Positions 15,082 through 23,841 of a stretch of DNA of 63,634 nt are shown here, in pieces (position 1 is the stretch's first letter; each line of letters begins with the position of its first letter). The notes beneath the pieces were generated by a model that searched no databases, was not told the origin of the DNA, and saw only the letters and a program-made list of their open reading frames with translations. Location: positions 1-63,634 of the IMG/VR virus record IMGVR_UViG_3300030109_005543. The stretch is one strand, 5' to 3'. The DNA is from a virus. The position numbers were made by a program, and so were the translations under genes.

Positions 15082-15700
15082 CCGTGAGTATTATATCTAC
15101 CACATCCCTGTGTTTGTGTTCGGAGAGACAGAGCCGGAAGTAGATATCCCACAGTTCTGTGCAGACATTGAAGAAATGTTGCCTCAGTCAGTCATGCGAA
15201 ACGTTGAGGTTTGTTATATCGCTGACAATCCGATACTAGACGGTCGTAATGCTGCCTATAGTGACGGTGCAATTTACATGAAGTTGGCAGAACCAACCAA
15301 CGACGATATGATTGAAAACTTCGTGCATGAGGTCGCACACGCTGTTGAGTCCGACGATCCTTATTTCATCTACGATGAAAGGATGCACATGGAGTTCATA
15401 GGGAAAAGAAAACGACTGTATCATCTCCTGCAGGCCGAGGGCTATGAACAAATGCCAGCAAGAATGTATGCAAACACTGAGTACAATGAGGCATTCGATA
15501 ACTTTTTGGCAAATGTTGTTGGATATCCAACGCTATTAAATCTTACTATGGGCCTGTTTTGTTCCCCATATGGCGCAACATCAATTCAAGAATATTTTGC
15601 CAATGGGTTCGAAAAGTACTTTACAGAGAGTCCAGAGTTTGTTAAAAGTGTAAGTCCGGTCCTGTACCAGAAAGTTGTAGCAGTCCTTAATGACGAATAA
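15074..15700 (+). CDS. HExxH putative zinc metallopeptidase
   Basis: 208 aa. VHEVAHAVE places His85-Glu86-x-x-His89 as a zinc site, and EYFANGFEKYF near residues 177-187 supplies a Glu-containing helix as in gluzincin-type peptidases of toxin or phage origin. No signal peptide, so cytoplasmic or virion-borne. It differs from the HELVHH protein at 2837 and the metzincin at 8582 in surrounding sequence, so these are not recent copies. Target unknown. Overlaps both neighbours by 8-11 bases. Confidence 0.65.
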   Translation: MFSREYYIYHIPVFVFGETEPEVDIPQFCADIEEMLPQSVMRNVEVCYIADNPILDGRNAAYSDGAIYMKLAEPTNDDMIENFVHEVAHAVESDDPYFIYDERMHMEFIGKRKRLYHLLQAEGYEQMPARMYANTEYNEAFDNFLANVVGYPTLLNLTMGLFCSPYGATSIQEYFANGFEKYFTESPEFVKSVSPVLYQKVVAVLNDE

Positions 15701-16472
15701 AAAAACACACATATCGTACTCTGAATTAAAAGATTGGGCTCACTGCCCGCATTACCACAAGAAGAGCTGGATTGAAAAGGTCGCTTCTTTTGAAGGTAAT
15801 GAATACACCGCTTTCGGATCAGCCATCCACGATGTCTGTGAAAAGAAGCTTCTCCGTGAGAACATCGACCAAGAACAGGTGTTTCAAATTGGTTTTGAAA
15901 AGGAACTTCAGAAACTGGCTGCAAAGAATGTTGAAGTAAACCAAAGCAACATTGAGCAAATGCGAACAGCAGGTCCCGAGATCCTTGCCGAGGTAGAGGA
16001 CGCTCTGGATGATTACTTTGGAGACTATGAAGTCTACTCCTCTGAAGAATTGTTATACGAAGAAATTGAGAACTTTGGATATAATTTTAAGGGCTTTGTC
16101 GACGCTGTAGTTAAGGTAGGTGATACATATCACATCTTTGATTGGAAAACATGCTCTTGGGGTTGGGATTCTAGGAAGAAGGCAGAAAAGTTAGTGACGT
16201 ATCAGCTAACATTGTATAAGCATTTCTTCTGCCAAAAGCACAACTTAGATCCAAAAAAGGTAGAAACACACTTTGCATTGCTAAAGAGAACGGCCAAAAA
16301 GGATCGTGTGGAAATATTTAGAGTAACTAGTGGGCCAAAGAAAACTGAAAACGCCCTTAAACTTCTGTATCAAGCCATATACAATATCCAAAAAGGCTTC
16401 ACAATCAAGAACAAGTTGAACTGTCGAAAGCCGTATCCCTGTTCACTGTACAATACAGAACACTGCAGTTAG
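15690..16472 (+). CDS. PD-(D/E)XK exonuclease, Cas4/AddB/RecB-like
   Basis: 260 aa. ISYSELKDWAHCPHYH (8-23), FGSAIHDVCE, GFVDAVVKV, HIFDWKT and YQLTLYKHFF give the full RecB-like nuclease series: His of motif I, Asp of GxxD, DxK, and the QxxxY motif. Cys19 together with Cys245, Cys251 and Cys259 at the C-terminus fits the one-plus-three arrangement of the iron-sulfur cluster in Cas4 and AddB. A role in end processing for replication or recombination is likely; in T4-like phages recombination drives replication. No CRISPR array accompanies it. Confidence 0.75.
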   Translation: MTNKKTHISYSELKDWAHCPHYHKKSWIEKVASFEGNEYTAFGSAIHDVCEKKLLRENIDQEQVFQIGFEKELQKLAAKNVEVNQSNIEQMRTAGPEILAEVEDALDDYFGDYEVYSSEELLYEEIENFGYNFKGFVDAVVKVGDTYHIFDWKTCSWGWDSRKKAEKLVTYQLTLYKHFFCQKHNLDPKKVETHFALLKRTAKKDRVEIFRVTSGPKKTENALKLLYQAIYNIQKGFTIKNKLNCRKPYPCSLYNTEHCS

Positions 16473-16480
16473 GAAAATAA

Positions 16481-17731
16481 ATGTCAGATAAGATTAAGAT
16501 TTTCACCATTAGCGATCATCCGCTATCTCCGAGTGGTGTCGGAACCCAAACAAAATACATGATCGAAGGAATGTTGAAGACTGGTAAGTACCAGTTTGTT
16601 TCTTTTGGTGGTGCCATCAAGCATCCAGAACACCAGCCTCAGAGAACTGAGCAGTGGGGAGACGACTGGATTATTTGGCCAGTTGATGGATATGGAAACC
16701 AAGATATGGTTAGAGCTATGATTCAGCAGCAGAAGCCAGACATTCTATGGTTTATGACGGATCCTCGTTTTTATGATTGGCTATGGGCCATTGAAAATGA
16801 GATCCGACCCCATGTTCCGATGGTTTATTATCATGTGTGGGATAACTATCCTTACCCAAGCTTCAACGCGCAATTCTACAATTCAAATGATCACATTGCA
16901 TGTATCTCAAAGCTGACATACGACATTGTTCAGACGGTGGCGCCCAACACGGACTCCACTTATATTCCGCACGCAGTTGATGGAGATATTTTCAAGCCGC
17001 ATGACGAAGAGACAGTGACACGGTGGAGACAGGAAAAGGGCCTTGACGACAAATTTGTTATTTTCTGGAACAGCCGCAACGCACGCCGGAAGCAATCTGG
17101 CAGTCTAATTTGGTGGTTCAAGACGTTCCTAGATAGAGTAGGACAGGACAAGGCCGTCCTCATCATGCATACAGACACCAAGGATGTACATGGACAGGAT
17201 CTAGAGGCTATCATTAACGAGCTAGGTCTGACAAACGGAGAGGTAATGTTCTCCAAGAATAAAGTGGAGTCCAAGGATTTGGCCGGAATGTACAACATGG
17301 CAGATGTCACATGTTGTATTTCAGATGCTGAAGGATTTGGTCTTTCGACTTTAGAGTCCCTCTCTAGTGGCACGCCAATTATCGTCACGATGACAGGTGG
17401 TCTTCAGGATCAGGTGACTGATGGCGAAGAGTTCTTTGGCATTGGGCTTGAGCCAGTTTCAAAGGCTGTCATTGGGTCTCAGCAGGTTCCCTTTATCTAT
17501 GAAGATCGTATCAGCGAGGAGCAAATCGTTGATGCATTGGTCAAGCTCTATGAAATGACACCCGAGGAACGCACTGCACTTGGTGCAAAGGGTCGCGCAT
17601 GGTCCCAGAAACAGTTTAATTTTGATACTTATACCCAGAGATGGGATGATCTTTTCACTTCAATCGTTGAAAAGAGCGGCTCCTGGGCCGACCGTAAAAA
17701 TTATAGTTCTTATGAAGTAAAGGTATTTTGA
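16481..17731 (+). CDS. GT4-type glycosyltransferase
   Basis: 416 aa, first gene of the glycan operon. GT-B fold signs: an N-terminal SGVGTQTKYM loop, the mid-protein IPHAVDGDIF segment, then FVIFWNSRNARRKQ and the C-terminal donor site CCISDAEGFGLSTLESLSSG with the ExFGxxxxE motif of retaining GT4 enzymes. Sugar donor and acceptor cannot be read from sequence. Its TGA stop overlaps the next ATG by one base (TGATG). Confidence 0.85.
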   Translation: MSDKIKIFTISDHPLSPSGVGTQTKYMIEGMLKTGKYQFVSFGGAIKHPEHQPQRTEQWGDDWIIWPVDGYGNQDMVRAMIQQQKPDILWFMTDPRFYDWLWAIENEIRPHVPMVYYHVWDNYPYPSFNAQFYNSNDHIACISKLTYDIVQTVAPNTDSTYIPHAVDGDIFKPHDEETVTRWRQEKGLDDKFVIFWNSRNARRKQSGSLIWWFKTFLDRVGQDKAVLIMHTDTKDVHGQDLEAIINELGLTNGEVMFSKNKVESKDLAGMYNMADVTCCISDAEGFGLSTLESLSSGTPIIVTMTGGLQDQVTDGEEFFGIGLEPVSKAVIGSQQVPFIYEDRISEEQIVDALVKLYEMTPEERTALGAKGRAWSQKQFNFDTYTQRWDDLFTSIVEKSGSWADRKNYSSYEVKVF

Positions 17732-18999
17732 TGTTAAAAAGAATTTTAGTTAGAGGACCTCTCCTGTCACGATCTGGGTACGGAGAACAGTCTAGATTCG
17801 CTCTTCGAGCGCTCCGTTCCCGACCAGATTTGTATGAGATCTTCATGATCAACACACCATGGGGGAGAACGGGACAGGTCTCCGACACCTCCGAGGAAAC
17901 ACAGTGGATTCAAGATACTCTGCTTAGGACGGCTGCCTTTACTCAGAGTGGCGGCACGTTTGATGTGTCCTTGCAGGTCACAGTGCCGCACGAGTTTGAA
18001 AAGATAGCTCCGATCAACATTGGGTATACTGCTGGAATTGAAACGACCAAGGTATCTCCCCAATGGATTGACAAGACCAATAGCGCCGCTGACAAAGTTA
18101 TCGTTGTATCAAACCATTCCAAGCGAGTATTTGAGCAGACAACATACAATGTTGAGGATCAGAATGGTAACAAGCAGGAAAACTGGGGTGTGCAAGTTCC
18201 AATTGAGGCTGTAAACTACCCTGTTCGAGTTGCTGACCCAGTTGAGGTTAATATCGATTTTAAGACAGACAACAACTTTCTGATTGTATCTCAGTGGGGG
18301 CCTCGAAAGAACCTGGAAAACACCATTAAATGGTTTGTTGAGAACTTTAGAGACCGCGAAGACGTTGGTCTGGTTATCAAGACAAACACGGCATCCGATT
18401 CAGTTATGGATAGGACCTTCACGCAGAATCGTCTCGCTCACCTTCTCAGCATGCTTGGGGAAAAGAAGTGCACGGTATACCTAATTCACGGCGAAGTGTC
18501 TCCTGGAGAACTTACCTGGCTCTACCAGCACCCCACAATGAAGGCACTGATTAACATTGGCCATGGCGAGGGTTATGGTCTTCCATTGTTCGAAGCAGCT
18601 TATAATGGCCTTCCTCTCATCACAACCACTTGGTCTGGTCAGATGGATTTTATTACAAAGCCAAACAAAAAGGGCAAGAAGGTTCCACGAGTTCTCACAG
18701 TAGATTACGATATCCTACCAGTCCAGCACGACGCAGTGTGGGAGGGTATCATTCAGAAAGATTCCAGCTGGGCTTTCCCGAAGGAGATTTCGTTCAAGAG
18801 AGCACTCAATGAGTGTTTGGAAAAAGAGACACACTGGAAGAAAGAGGCAACCACCCTCATGAATCACATCCTGAAGAACTTTACAGAAGAGAAGATCTAT
18901 AATGATTTTGTTGAGGCTGTGGGGATTGGCAACCCTGATGCGGAGCAAATGAACAACTGGCTTGTGGACTTACAAGACGGCATTGAGGAATATGAGTGA
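17731..18999 (+). CDS. GT4-type glycosyltransferase
   Basis: 422 aa from the ATG at 17731. Begins KRILVRGPLLSRSGYGEQSR, the acceptor-side Gly-rich loop. The C-terminal half contains FLIVSQWGPRKNLENTIKWF and NIGHGEGYGLPLFEAAYNG, a retaining GT4 donor site. Similar in plan to the preceding gene but not closely alike, so the two probably add different sugars. Overlaps the next gene by eight bases. Confidence 0.85.
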   Translation: MLKRILVRGPLLSRSGYGEQSRFALRALRSRPDLYEIFMINTPWGRTGQVSDTSEETQWIQDTLLRTAAFTQSGGTFDVSLQVTVPHEFEKIAPINIGYTAGIETTKVSPQWIDKTNSAADKVIVVSNHSKRVFEQTTYNVEDQNGNKQENWGVQVPIEAVNYPVRVADPVEVNIDFKTDNNFLIVSQWGPRKNLENTIKWFVENFRDREDVGLVIKTNTASDSVMDRTFTQNRLAHLLSMLGEKKCTVYLIHGEVSPGELTWLYQHPTMKALINIGHGEGYGLPLFEAAYNGLPLITTTWSGQMDFITKPNKKGKKVPRVLTVDYDILPVQHDAVWEGIIQKDSSWAFPKEISFKRALNECLEKETHWKKEATTLMNHILKNFTEEKIYNDFVEAVGIGNPDAEQMNNWLVDLQDGIEEYE

Positions 19000-19828
19000 T
19001 TATACGTTTGTCGCTGATGTCTTTGTGGATCAGCTTGTTGGCGGCGGAGAGCTTAACGATTTTGAAGTAAAAAATCAGATCGAGAGCAAAGGGTATTCTA
19101 CGTCAAGAATCCATAGTCATCATCTCTACGCGGACCGACTCACAGAAGATACTTGCTATGTGGTATCAAACTTCTTAAACATGCCGCCAACAACGTTGCA
19201 GGCAATAAAAAATTATAAGTATGTGATCTATGAACATGATCACAAGTATCTTAGAACAAGAAATCCTGCTGTGTATGCAGACTTCCTCGCACCAAAAGAT
19301 CATGTTGTAAATCTAGAGCTGTATCAGAAAGCCAAGGCTGTATTCTGTCAGTCTAAATTTCATTTTGATATCATCCAAAAGAACACTGGCCTCGATAACC
19401 TAGTCAATCTGGGGGGAAACATGTGGAACCTGGAATCCCTAGCACACATGCGAACCATCGCTGAGGAAGAGAAGAGTGATACTGTAGCTGTTCTGGATTC
19501 AGTCATCCCTCATAAGAATACAAGCGATGCCGTTCGTTATTGTTTGGCGAAAAATGAGAAGTATCAACTGGTCTCGGATAAAGACTACATAACATTCCTT
19601 AACAAGCTCGGTAAGAATCGTAAGTTTGTCTTCTTCCCACAGACCCCTGAGACGCTCTCTAGGGTCTGTGTAGAGGCTAGAATGATGAACATGAGTGTTG
19701 TGTTGAATAAGCTTGTTGGAGCCCGTAGCGAGCCGTGGTTTGCGCTCAAGGGCCTGGAGCTGATCGATTGTATGACCGAGAAAAGAGACGAAATAACAAA
19801 CACAATATTGGGGGTGACCGGTGAGTAG
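18992..19828 (+). CDS. Putative GT-B glycosyltransferase
   Basis: 278 aa from the ATG at 18992; a TTG start 30 bases earlier lies inside the previous gene. FVDQLVGGGELNDFEV near the start resembles a GT4 acceptor loop. Later parts YEHDHKYLRTRNPA, FCQSKFHFDII, VAVLDSVIPHKNTSDAVRYC and FFPQTPETLSRVCVEARMM follow GT-B order but the ExFGxxxxE motif is replaced by PETLSRVCVEA. Shorter than usual GT4 proteins by about 100 residues. Position in the operon supports a glycosyltransferase role. Confidence 0.6.
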   Translation: MSDYTFVADVFVDQLVGGGELNDFEVKNQIESKGYSTSRIHSHHLYADRLTEDTCYVVSNFLNMPPTTLQAIKNYKYVIYEHDHKYLRTRNPAVYADFLAPKDHVVNLELYQKAKAVFCQSKFHFDIIQKNTGLDNLVNLGGNMWNLESLAHMRTIAEEEKSDTVAVLDSVIPHKNTSDAVRYCLAKNEKYQLVSDKDYITFLNKLGKNRKFVFFPQTPETLSRVCVEARMMNMSVVLNKLVGARSEPWFALKGLELIDCMTEKRDEITNTILGVTGE

Positions 19829-20576
19829 TAACAATCGATTCATCATTGTGGTTCCATTCTACAATGTACAGGACTGGATTAAGTTTAATATAAGATCTGT
19901 TAAAAAGCAGGACTATGACAATTTTACATGTGTGTTGGTGGACGATATCTCAACGGACAACACAGCAGAAATCATTGAGAAAGAGATCGCCGGAGACGAC
20001 AGATTCGTTCTGGTCAGAAACCAGGAAAAGAAGTTTGCCCTCAGAAACATTTATGAGGGGATCCTTGTGGCCAACCCCCAACCAGAGGATATCATTGTAA
20101 CACTTGACGGAGACGACTGGCTTTCATCAGCTGATGTCTTGTCGTACTTAAACGATTATTATAATCGTGAGGATTGCTGGCTTACATATGGCAGCTACAT
20201 AGAGTATCCCAAGGGTACCAGAGGGAAGTTCGCCCGACAGATCCCACCAGCCGTAATTCACAACAGTGCATATAGAGTTAGTGAGTGGTGCTCTTCACAC
20301 CTTAGAACGTTCAAATACCACTTGTGGTCAAAGATTAAGATAGAAGACCTAAAGGATACCACGGGAGAGTTCTATAGAATGGCATGGGATTTATCTTTTA
20401 TGTTTCCAATGCTTGAGATGTGTGGCGCAGACAAAAGCCGCCACGTTGAGAAGATGCTGTATGTTTATAACTTATCTAACCCACTAAACGACCACAAGAC
20501 GGATCACTCACTCCAGCTAAGACTAGAGCATGAGATAAGATCAAAAACCAAATATGACAAGTTGGAGAACAAATGA
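19821..20576 (+). CDS. GT2-family glycosyltransferase
   Basis: 251 aa, GTG start overlapping the previous gene by eight bases. GT-A fold: FIIVVPFYNVQDWIKFNIRS, VLVDDISTDNT (nucleotide-binding Asp pair), and VTLDGDDWL carrying the DxD metal motif. The later EWCSSHLRTFKYHLWSKI part is common in GT2 enzymes of marine phages. Inverting transferase; donor unknown. Overlaps the next gene by four bases. Confidence 0.85.
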   Translation: MSSNNRFIIVVPFYNVQDWIKFNIRSVKKQDYDNFTCVLVDDISTDNTAEIIEKEIAGDDRFVLVRNQEKKFALRNIYEGILVANPQPEDIIVTLDGDDWLSSADVLSYLNDYYNREDCWLTYGSYIEYPKGTRGKFARQIPPAVIHNSAYRVSEWCSSHLRTFKYHLWSKIKIEDLKDTTGEFYRMAWDLSFMFPMLEMCGADKSRHVEKMLYVYNLSNPLNDHKTDHSLQLRLEHEIRSKTKYDKLENK

Positions 20577-21385
20577 TAACATGTCACGTTAAGGGCCCTA
20601 GTGAGATTGATGGACACTATCTCGCTGGTTTGGGAAACCAAATATTTACAATCGCTGCCACGCTAGCTCACGCTGCAGATAATAATGATGAAGCTGTTTT
20701 CCCTGATCTGCAGAACAGAGATTGGTTTGGCCCGTATGTGGACACCATATTTAGAAACCTTAATATCGAAGGCGACAAATCTTTCTGCAAGCACCTGTAC
20801 AGAGAACGAAGCTGGAAGCATCAGGACTTGCCATACGCATCTGATCTGTGTCTAGACGGGTATTTTCAATCGTATAAGTACTTTGAACACCAGAGAGAGT
20901 TGATCCTAGAGGCCTTCTCCATTCCAGCAGAGATCAAGGCACACATTGAGTCTAAATACGCTGATATTCTAGCGCTCGATAACACAGTTGCTGTCCACGT
21001 TAGGCGCGGCGACTTCCTGACACCAAGACTCAGCCAGTATCACTATGAGCAGAAACCAGAATATTATATTGAGGCCACATCAACGTTTGGGGAAGACAGC
21101 ACGTTTGTGTTTTTCAGCGACGACATTGAGTGGTGTAAGCTCACCTTCGGAGACAAGATCAAGAATGTTAGGTTCACCGAGGGCGAGACGGATGTTGTAG
21201 ACCTGTATTTCATGTCGTTGCTTAACAACAATATCATTGGTAACTCCACATTCTCGTTCTGGGGCGCCTGGTTGAACCAAAACGAGAATAAGAGAGTTAT
21301 CGCTCCAAAGAAGTGGTATGGCCCAAAGAACGCTCACCTTGAGGATCATGAGATAATTCCACCAACTTGGGAGGTGATGGGATGA
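20573..21385 (+). CDS. GT11-family alpha-1,2-fucosyltransferase-like
   Basis: 270 aa. GLGNQIF near residue 20 is the GT11 N-terminal motif, HVRRGDF at 142-148 is the GDP-fucose-binding motif, FFSDDIEWCK and NSTFSFWGAWLN are the later conserved blocks. GT11 enzymes transfer L-fucose from GDP-fucose in alpha-1,2 linkage, forming H-antigen-type ends. GDP-mannose dehydratase, needed for GDP-fucose, is encoded nine kilobases downstream in the same operon. Overlaps the next start as ATGA. Confidence 0.9.
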   Translation: MITCHVKGPSEIDGHYLAGLGNQIFTIAATLAHAADNNDEAVFPDLQNRDWFGPYVDTIFRNLNIEGDKSFCKHLYRERSWKHQDLPYASDLCLDGYFQSYKYFEHQRELILEAFSIPAEIKAHIESKYADILALDNTVAVHVRRGDFLTPRLSQYHYEQKPEYYIEATSTFGEDSTFVFFSDDIEWCKLTFGDKIKNVRFTEGETDVVDLYFMSLLNNNIIGNSTFSFWGAWLNQNENKRVIAPKKWYGPKNAHLEDHEIIPPTWEVMG

Positions 21386-22086
21386 AAGTAGCAGTATTAA
21401 ACGTTGCGACAGGGGGGTATGTTGAACTAGCAGAAAACCTCCACAAGAGTCTAAACGAGAACTTCATGACAGATCATGAGGTGGATATTTTTCTTTTCAC
21501 GGACAGCGACAAAGAATTTGGCGAGAACGTAAAGAAATATCAAATAGAAAGAAAGGGATTCCCTGGAGATACACTGTATAGATACCATTATTTTCTGTTA
21601 GCTGAAGATGCTTTGAAGGATTATGACTTCTTATTTTACTTAGATGTCGATTTGAACGTTGAAAAGCCAATTGGAGAGGAGATAGTGGCCGATATTGTGG
21701 CATGCGAGCACCCTGGATTCTATAGAAGAAGCAATGGCACCTTTGAGCGAAGAACAATTTCGACAGCTTATGTCCCACCACAGATGTATCACCCTTATTA
21801 TTGCGGCGGAGTCCAGGGAGGACGACCAGAGTTTTACTTAGAGGCTGCCCGCATGATGAAGGCACGAATCGACACTGATGACAAGAATGGTGTCATGGCA
21901 GTGTGGCACGATGAATCTCACTGGAACCGTCAGCTTAAGGAATTCCCACCAACACTAGTCCTAGATCCTAGGTATTGTTATCCAACAGATGCGCACTTCC
22001 CTTGGATAGAACAGTTTAGCGACGATAGAATTATCACCACGGTCGCCAAAGACGAAGAGGAGATAAGAAAAGTCGATGACAAGTGA
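21382..22086 (+). CDS. GT6-family (ABO-type) alpha-1,3-glycosyltransferase-like
   Basis: 234 aa from the ATG at 21382, with GGGAGG upstream. GT6 signatures: RYHYFLLAEDALKDYDFLFY, DVDLN with a DxD at 88-90, HPGFYRR, FERRTISTAYV, YYCGGVQGGR, and WHDESHWN at 175-182, then LDPRYCYP. These blocks match histo-blood-group A/B transferases and alpha-1,3-galactosyltransferase. As I recall, most bacterial GT6 enzymes have NxN in place of DxD, so the DxD is notable. It lacks the vertebrate stem and membrane anchor. It would add Gal or GalNAc next to the fucose placed by the preceding GT11. Confidence 0.88.
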   Translation: MKVAVLNVATGGYVELAENLHKSLNENFMTDHEVDIFLFTDSDKEFGENVKKYQIERKGFPGDTLYRYHYFLLAEDALKDYDFLFYLDVDLNVEKPIGEEIVADIVACEHPGFYRRSNGTFERRTISTAYVPPQMYHPYYCGGVQGGRPEFYLEAARMMKARIDTDDKNGVMAVWHDESHWNRQLKEFPPTLVLDPRYCYPTDAHFPWIEQFSDDRIITTVAKDEEEIRKVDDK

Positions 22087-22810
22087 ACTCAACTATAAGA
22101 AATACCTAGAAAACAAGACCGTTGCGGTCGTTGGGCCGTCAAAGACTGCCACCATGCAGGAGAACGGCGCAAAAATAGATGCGTGTGATGTGGTTGTCCG
22201 CGTCAATAACATGCTGGAAGTTGAGGAAGAATATCAGAAATACCTTGGTAGTAGGACCGATGTGGTCTACGCTACACTAGATGACCCTCCTCACAGGATG
22301 GTTCAGGCCTGTGTTAGAAACAGAGTTAAGTTTTTATCCTCGTCTTACCCAAAAAACGAGTGGTTTTTCCAAGAACGCATGGCACAAAACGTTGCGGTGC
22401 TAAAAACAATACCTTATTTCTCCACTGTTACCCTCCCAGAGGACCCATATTGGGAGATTAAGAGGTCAACCAACTCCAGACCCAACACAGGATTCTCTGC
22501 CATAATCGACTTATTATCGTCAGATTTGAAGGAACTTTACATAGTAGGCATTGATTTTTACCGTAGTGCAGCTTTAGAGGGTGGACAAGGGTATTATGAT
22601 GGTTATAATTGTCAGTGGACTGATAAAAGAAAGCAGGACTTTATCAATCTTGAGTATGATGGTCCCGATAGACATGATCCAGACAGTGCTTTTAGATACT
22701 TCAAGCACAATATGTATCTAAAGGACGATAGAATAGTTGTTGATCCCATCTTTGAGACCTTCCTACAGGACGAAAAGTATGAAGATTTGGCAAACTTATT
22801 TGTCGATTAG
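22076..22810 (+). CDS. GT29-type sialyltransferase-like protein
   Basis: 244 aa, overlapping the GT6 gene by 11 bases. VAVVGPSKTATMQENGAKID (16-35) then ACDVVVRVNNM matches the sialylmotif L region of GT29 enzymes; NTGFSAIIDLL (137-147) followed by ELYIVGIDFY matches sialylmotif S; HDPDSAFRYFK resembles the C-terminal H-x-E motif. Only the catalytic core is present. The CMP-sugar donor would be made by the cytidylyltransferase at 23838. GT29 has been described mainly from animals, with scattered bacterial and phage members. Confidence 0.8.
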   Translation: MTSELNYKKYLENKTVAVVGPSKTATMQENGAKIDACDVVVRVNNMLEVEEEYQKYLGSRTDVVYATLDDPPHRMVQACVRNRVKFLSSSYPKNEWFFQERMAQNVAVLKTIPYFSTVTLPEDPYWEIKRSTNSRPNTGFSAIIDLLSSDLKELYIVGIDFYRSAALEGGQGYYDGYNCQWTDKRKQDFINLEYDGPDRHDPDSAFRYFKHNMYLKDDRIVVDPIFETFLQDEKYEDLANLFVD

Positions 22811-22811
22811 T

Positions 22812-22840
22812 CTGTAAAATATTAGTCCATGCTGTAAAAT
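22812..22840 (+). repeat. Direct repeat CTGTAAAAT in the intergenic gap
   Basis: CTGTAAAAT occurs at 22812-22820 and 22832-22840, 20 bases apart, in the only gap (22811-22860) inside the glycan operon. Two helical turns separate the copies, which would suit a regulator or a promoter for the downstream half of the operon. No clear -35/-10 pair is visible. Confidence 0.4.
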
Positions 22841-22860
22841 GAATACAAAGGTTTAAGAAT

Positions 22861-23841
22861 ATGTTAGATATTGAAGATTTTGAGAGAAAGTACCGAGCTA
22901 TTGTTAGTAGCGAGCAGTATACCCAACTGCAGGAGGCATACAACAAGGCGAAGTATGTGTTCTTTTTTGGCCACGGTGGCAACATGGGCGTAGCAGAGCA
23001 CGCTGCTATTGATCATTCACGACTCACAGACAAGAATGTGTTCGCCCCCGGAGGCGGAGTCATCGTCACATCAATTCAGGGAGACACCAACTTCAATGAT
23101 TGGATTATGAATTGGTTAGATATCCGAACAAGAGGTCTAGATCTGAGCGAATGTTTGGCTATCGGCATCTCCTGTTCAACTAATGGCATATCGTCTGATT
23201 GTTTGTCGACTGCTTTAAACTGGGCCGCAGAAAACGGAATGCCTGCATGTTTATGGGCTGCGCAACCAAAAGAAAAGGGAATCAACCCAAAGGTCAATCA
23301 GATTATTCAGCATGCAAAGTTTTATCATACTTCTGAGATGCTCTCTTTAACGATGACCTACGAGCTTATTCATGGTGCTGGCTTCATGTGTCCTGCAATT
23401 TCTACTAAGGCACAGCAGCGCCGTTTTGAAAAGTTGGGCATTGAGTCCGAAGTGGAGACATTAAATCAGCACGTTCCTCCTGGCATGGAGACACAGCTCA
23501 ATAATTTGGCTATTGATTTTGATGGTGTAATCCACAACTTTGATAAGGGTTGGCACGATGGAACTTGTTATGGTGACCCTCTGCCTGGAGCGTTGGATGC
23601 TATTCGCACACTGTCTGAGGATTGGAACATTATTGTTTTCTCTGCAAAGGTTCGTCCCGATCGTCCATTAGTCGACGGCAAGACTGGATACGAACTTGTT
23701 GATGAGTGGCTGCAGGACCACGGGGTTCGTGATCTGGTGGCAGAGATTACTCACGAAAAGCCGCGCGCTCAATACTATATTGATGATAAGGCCATTGAGT
23801 TTACCAACAATTGGACTGAGGTTCTGGAGCGTCTCAAGTGA
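22861..23841 (+). CDS. SIS-domain sugar isomerase fused to HAD hydrolase
   Basis: 326 aa. Residues about 30-190 form a SIS domain of the sedoheptulose-7-phosphate isomerase (GmhA) kind: FFGHGGNMGVAEHAAIDH, GVIVTSIQGDTNFND, IGISCSTNGISSD. Residues 213-326 form a HAD-like phosphatase: LAIDFDGVIHNF with Asp219 and Asp221, IIVFSAKVRP, and YYIDDKAIEF with Asp308-Asp309. In bacteria GmhA and the phosphatase GmhB act in the same nucleotide-heptose route but are separate proteins. The HAD part could instead be regulatory or act on another sugar. The next gene starts in the GTGA overlap. Confidence 0.78.
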   Translation: MLDIEDFERKYRAIVSSEQYTQLQEAYNKAKYVFFFGHGGNMGVAEHAAIDHSRLTDKNVFAPGGGVIVTSIQGDTNFNDWIMNWLDIRTRGLDLSECLAIGISCSTNGISSDCLSTALNWAAENGMPACLWAAQPKEKGINPKVNQIIQHAKFYHTSEMLSLTMTYELIHGAGFMCPAISTKAQQRRFEKLGIESEVETLNQHVPPGMETQLNNLAIDFDGVIHNFDKGWHDGTCYGDPLPGALDAIRTLSEDWNIIVFSAKVRPDRPLVDGKTGYELVDEWLQDHGVRDLVAEITHEKPRAQYYIDDKAIEFTNNWTEVLERLK

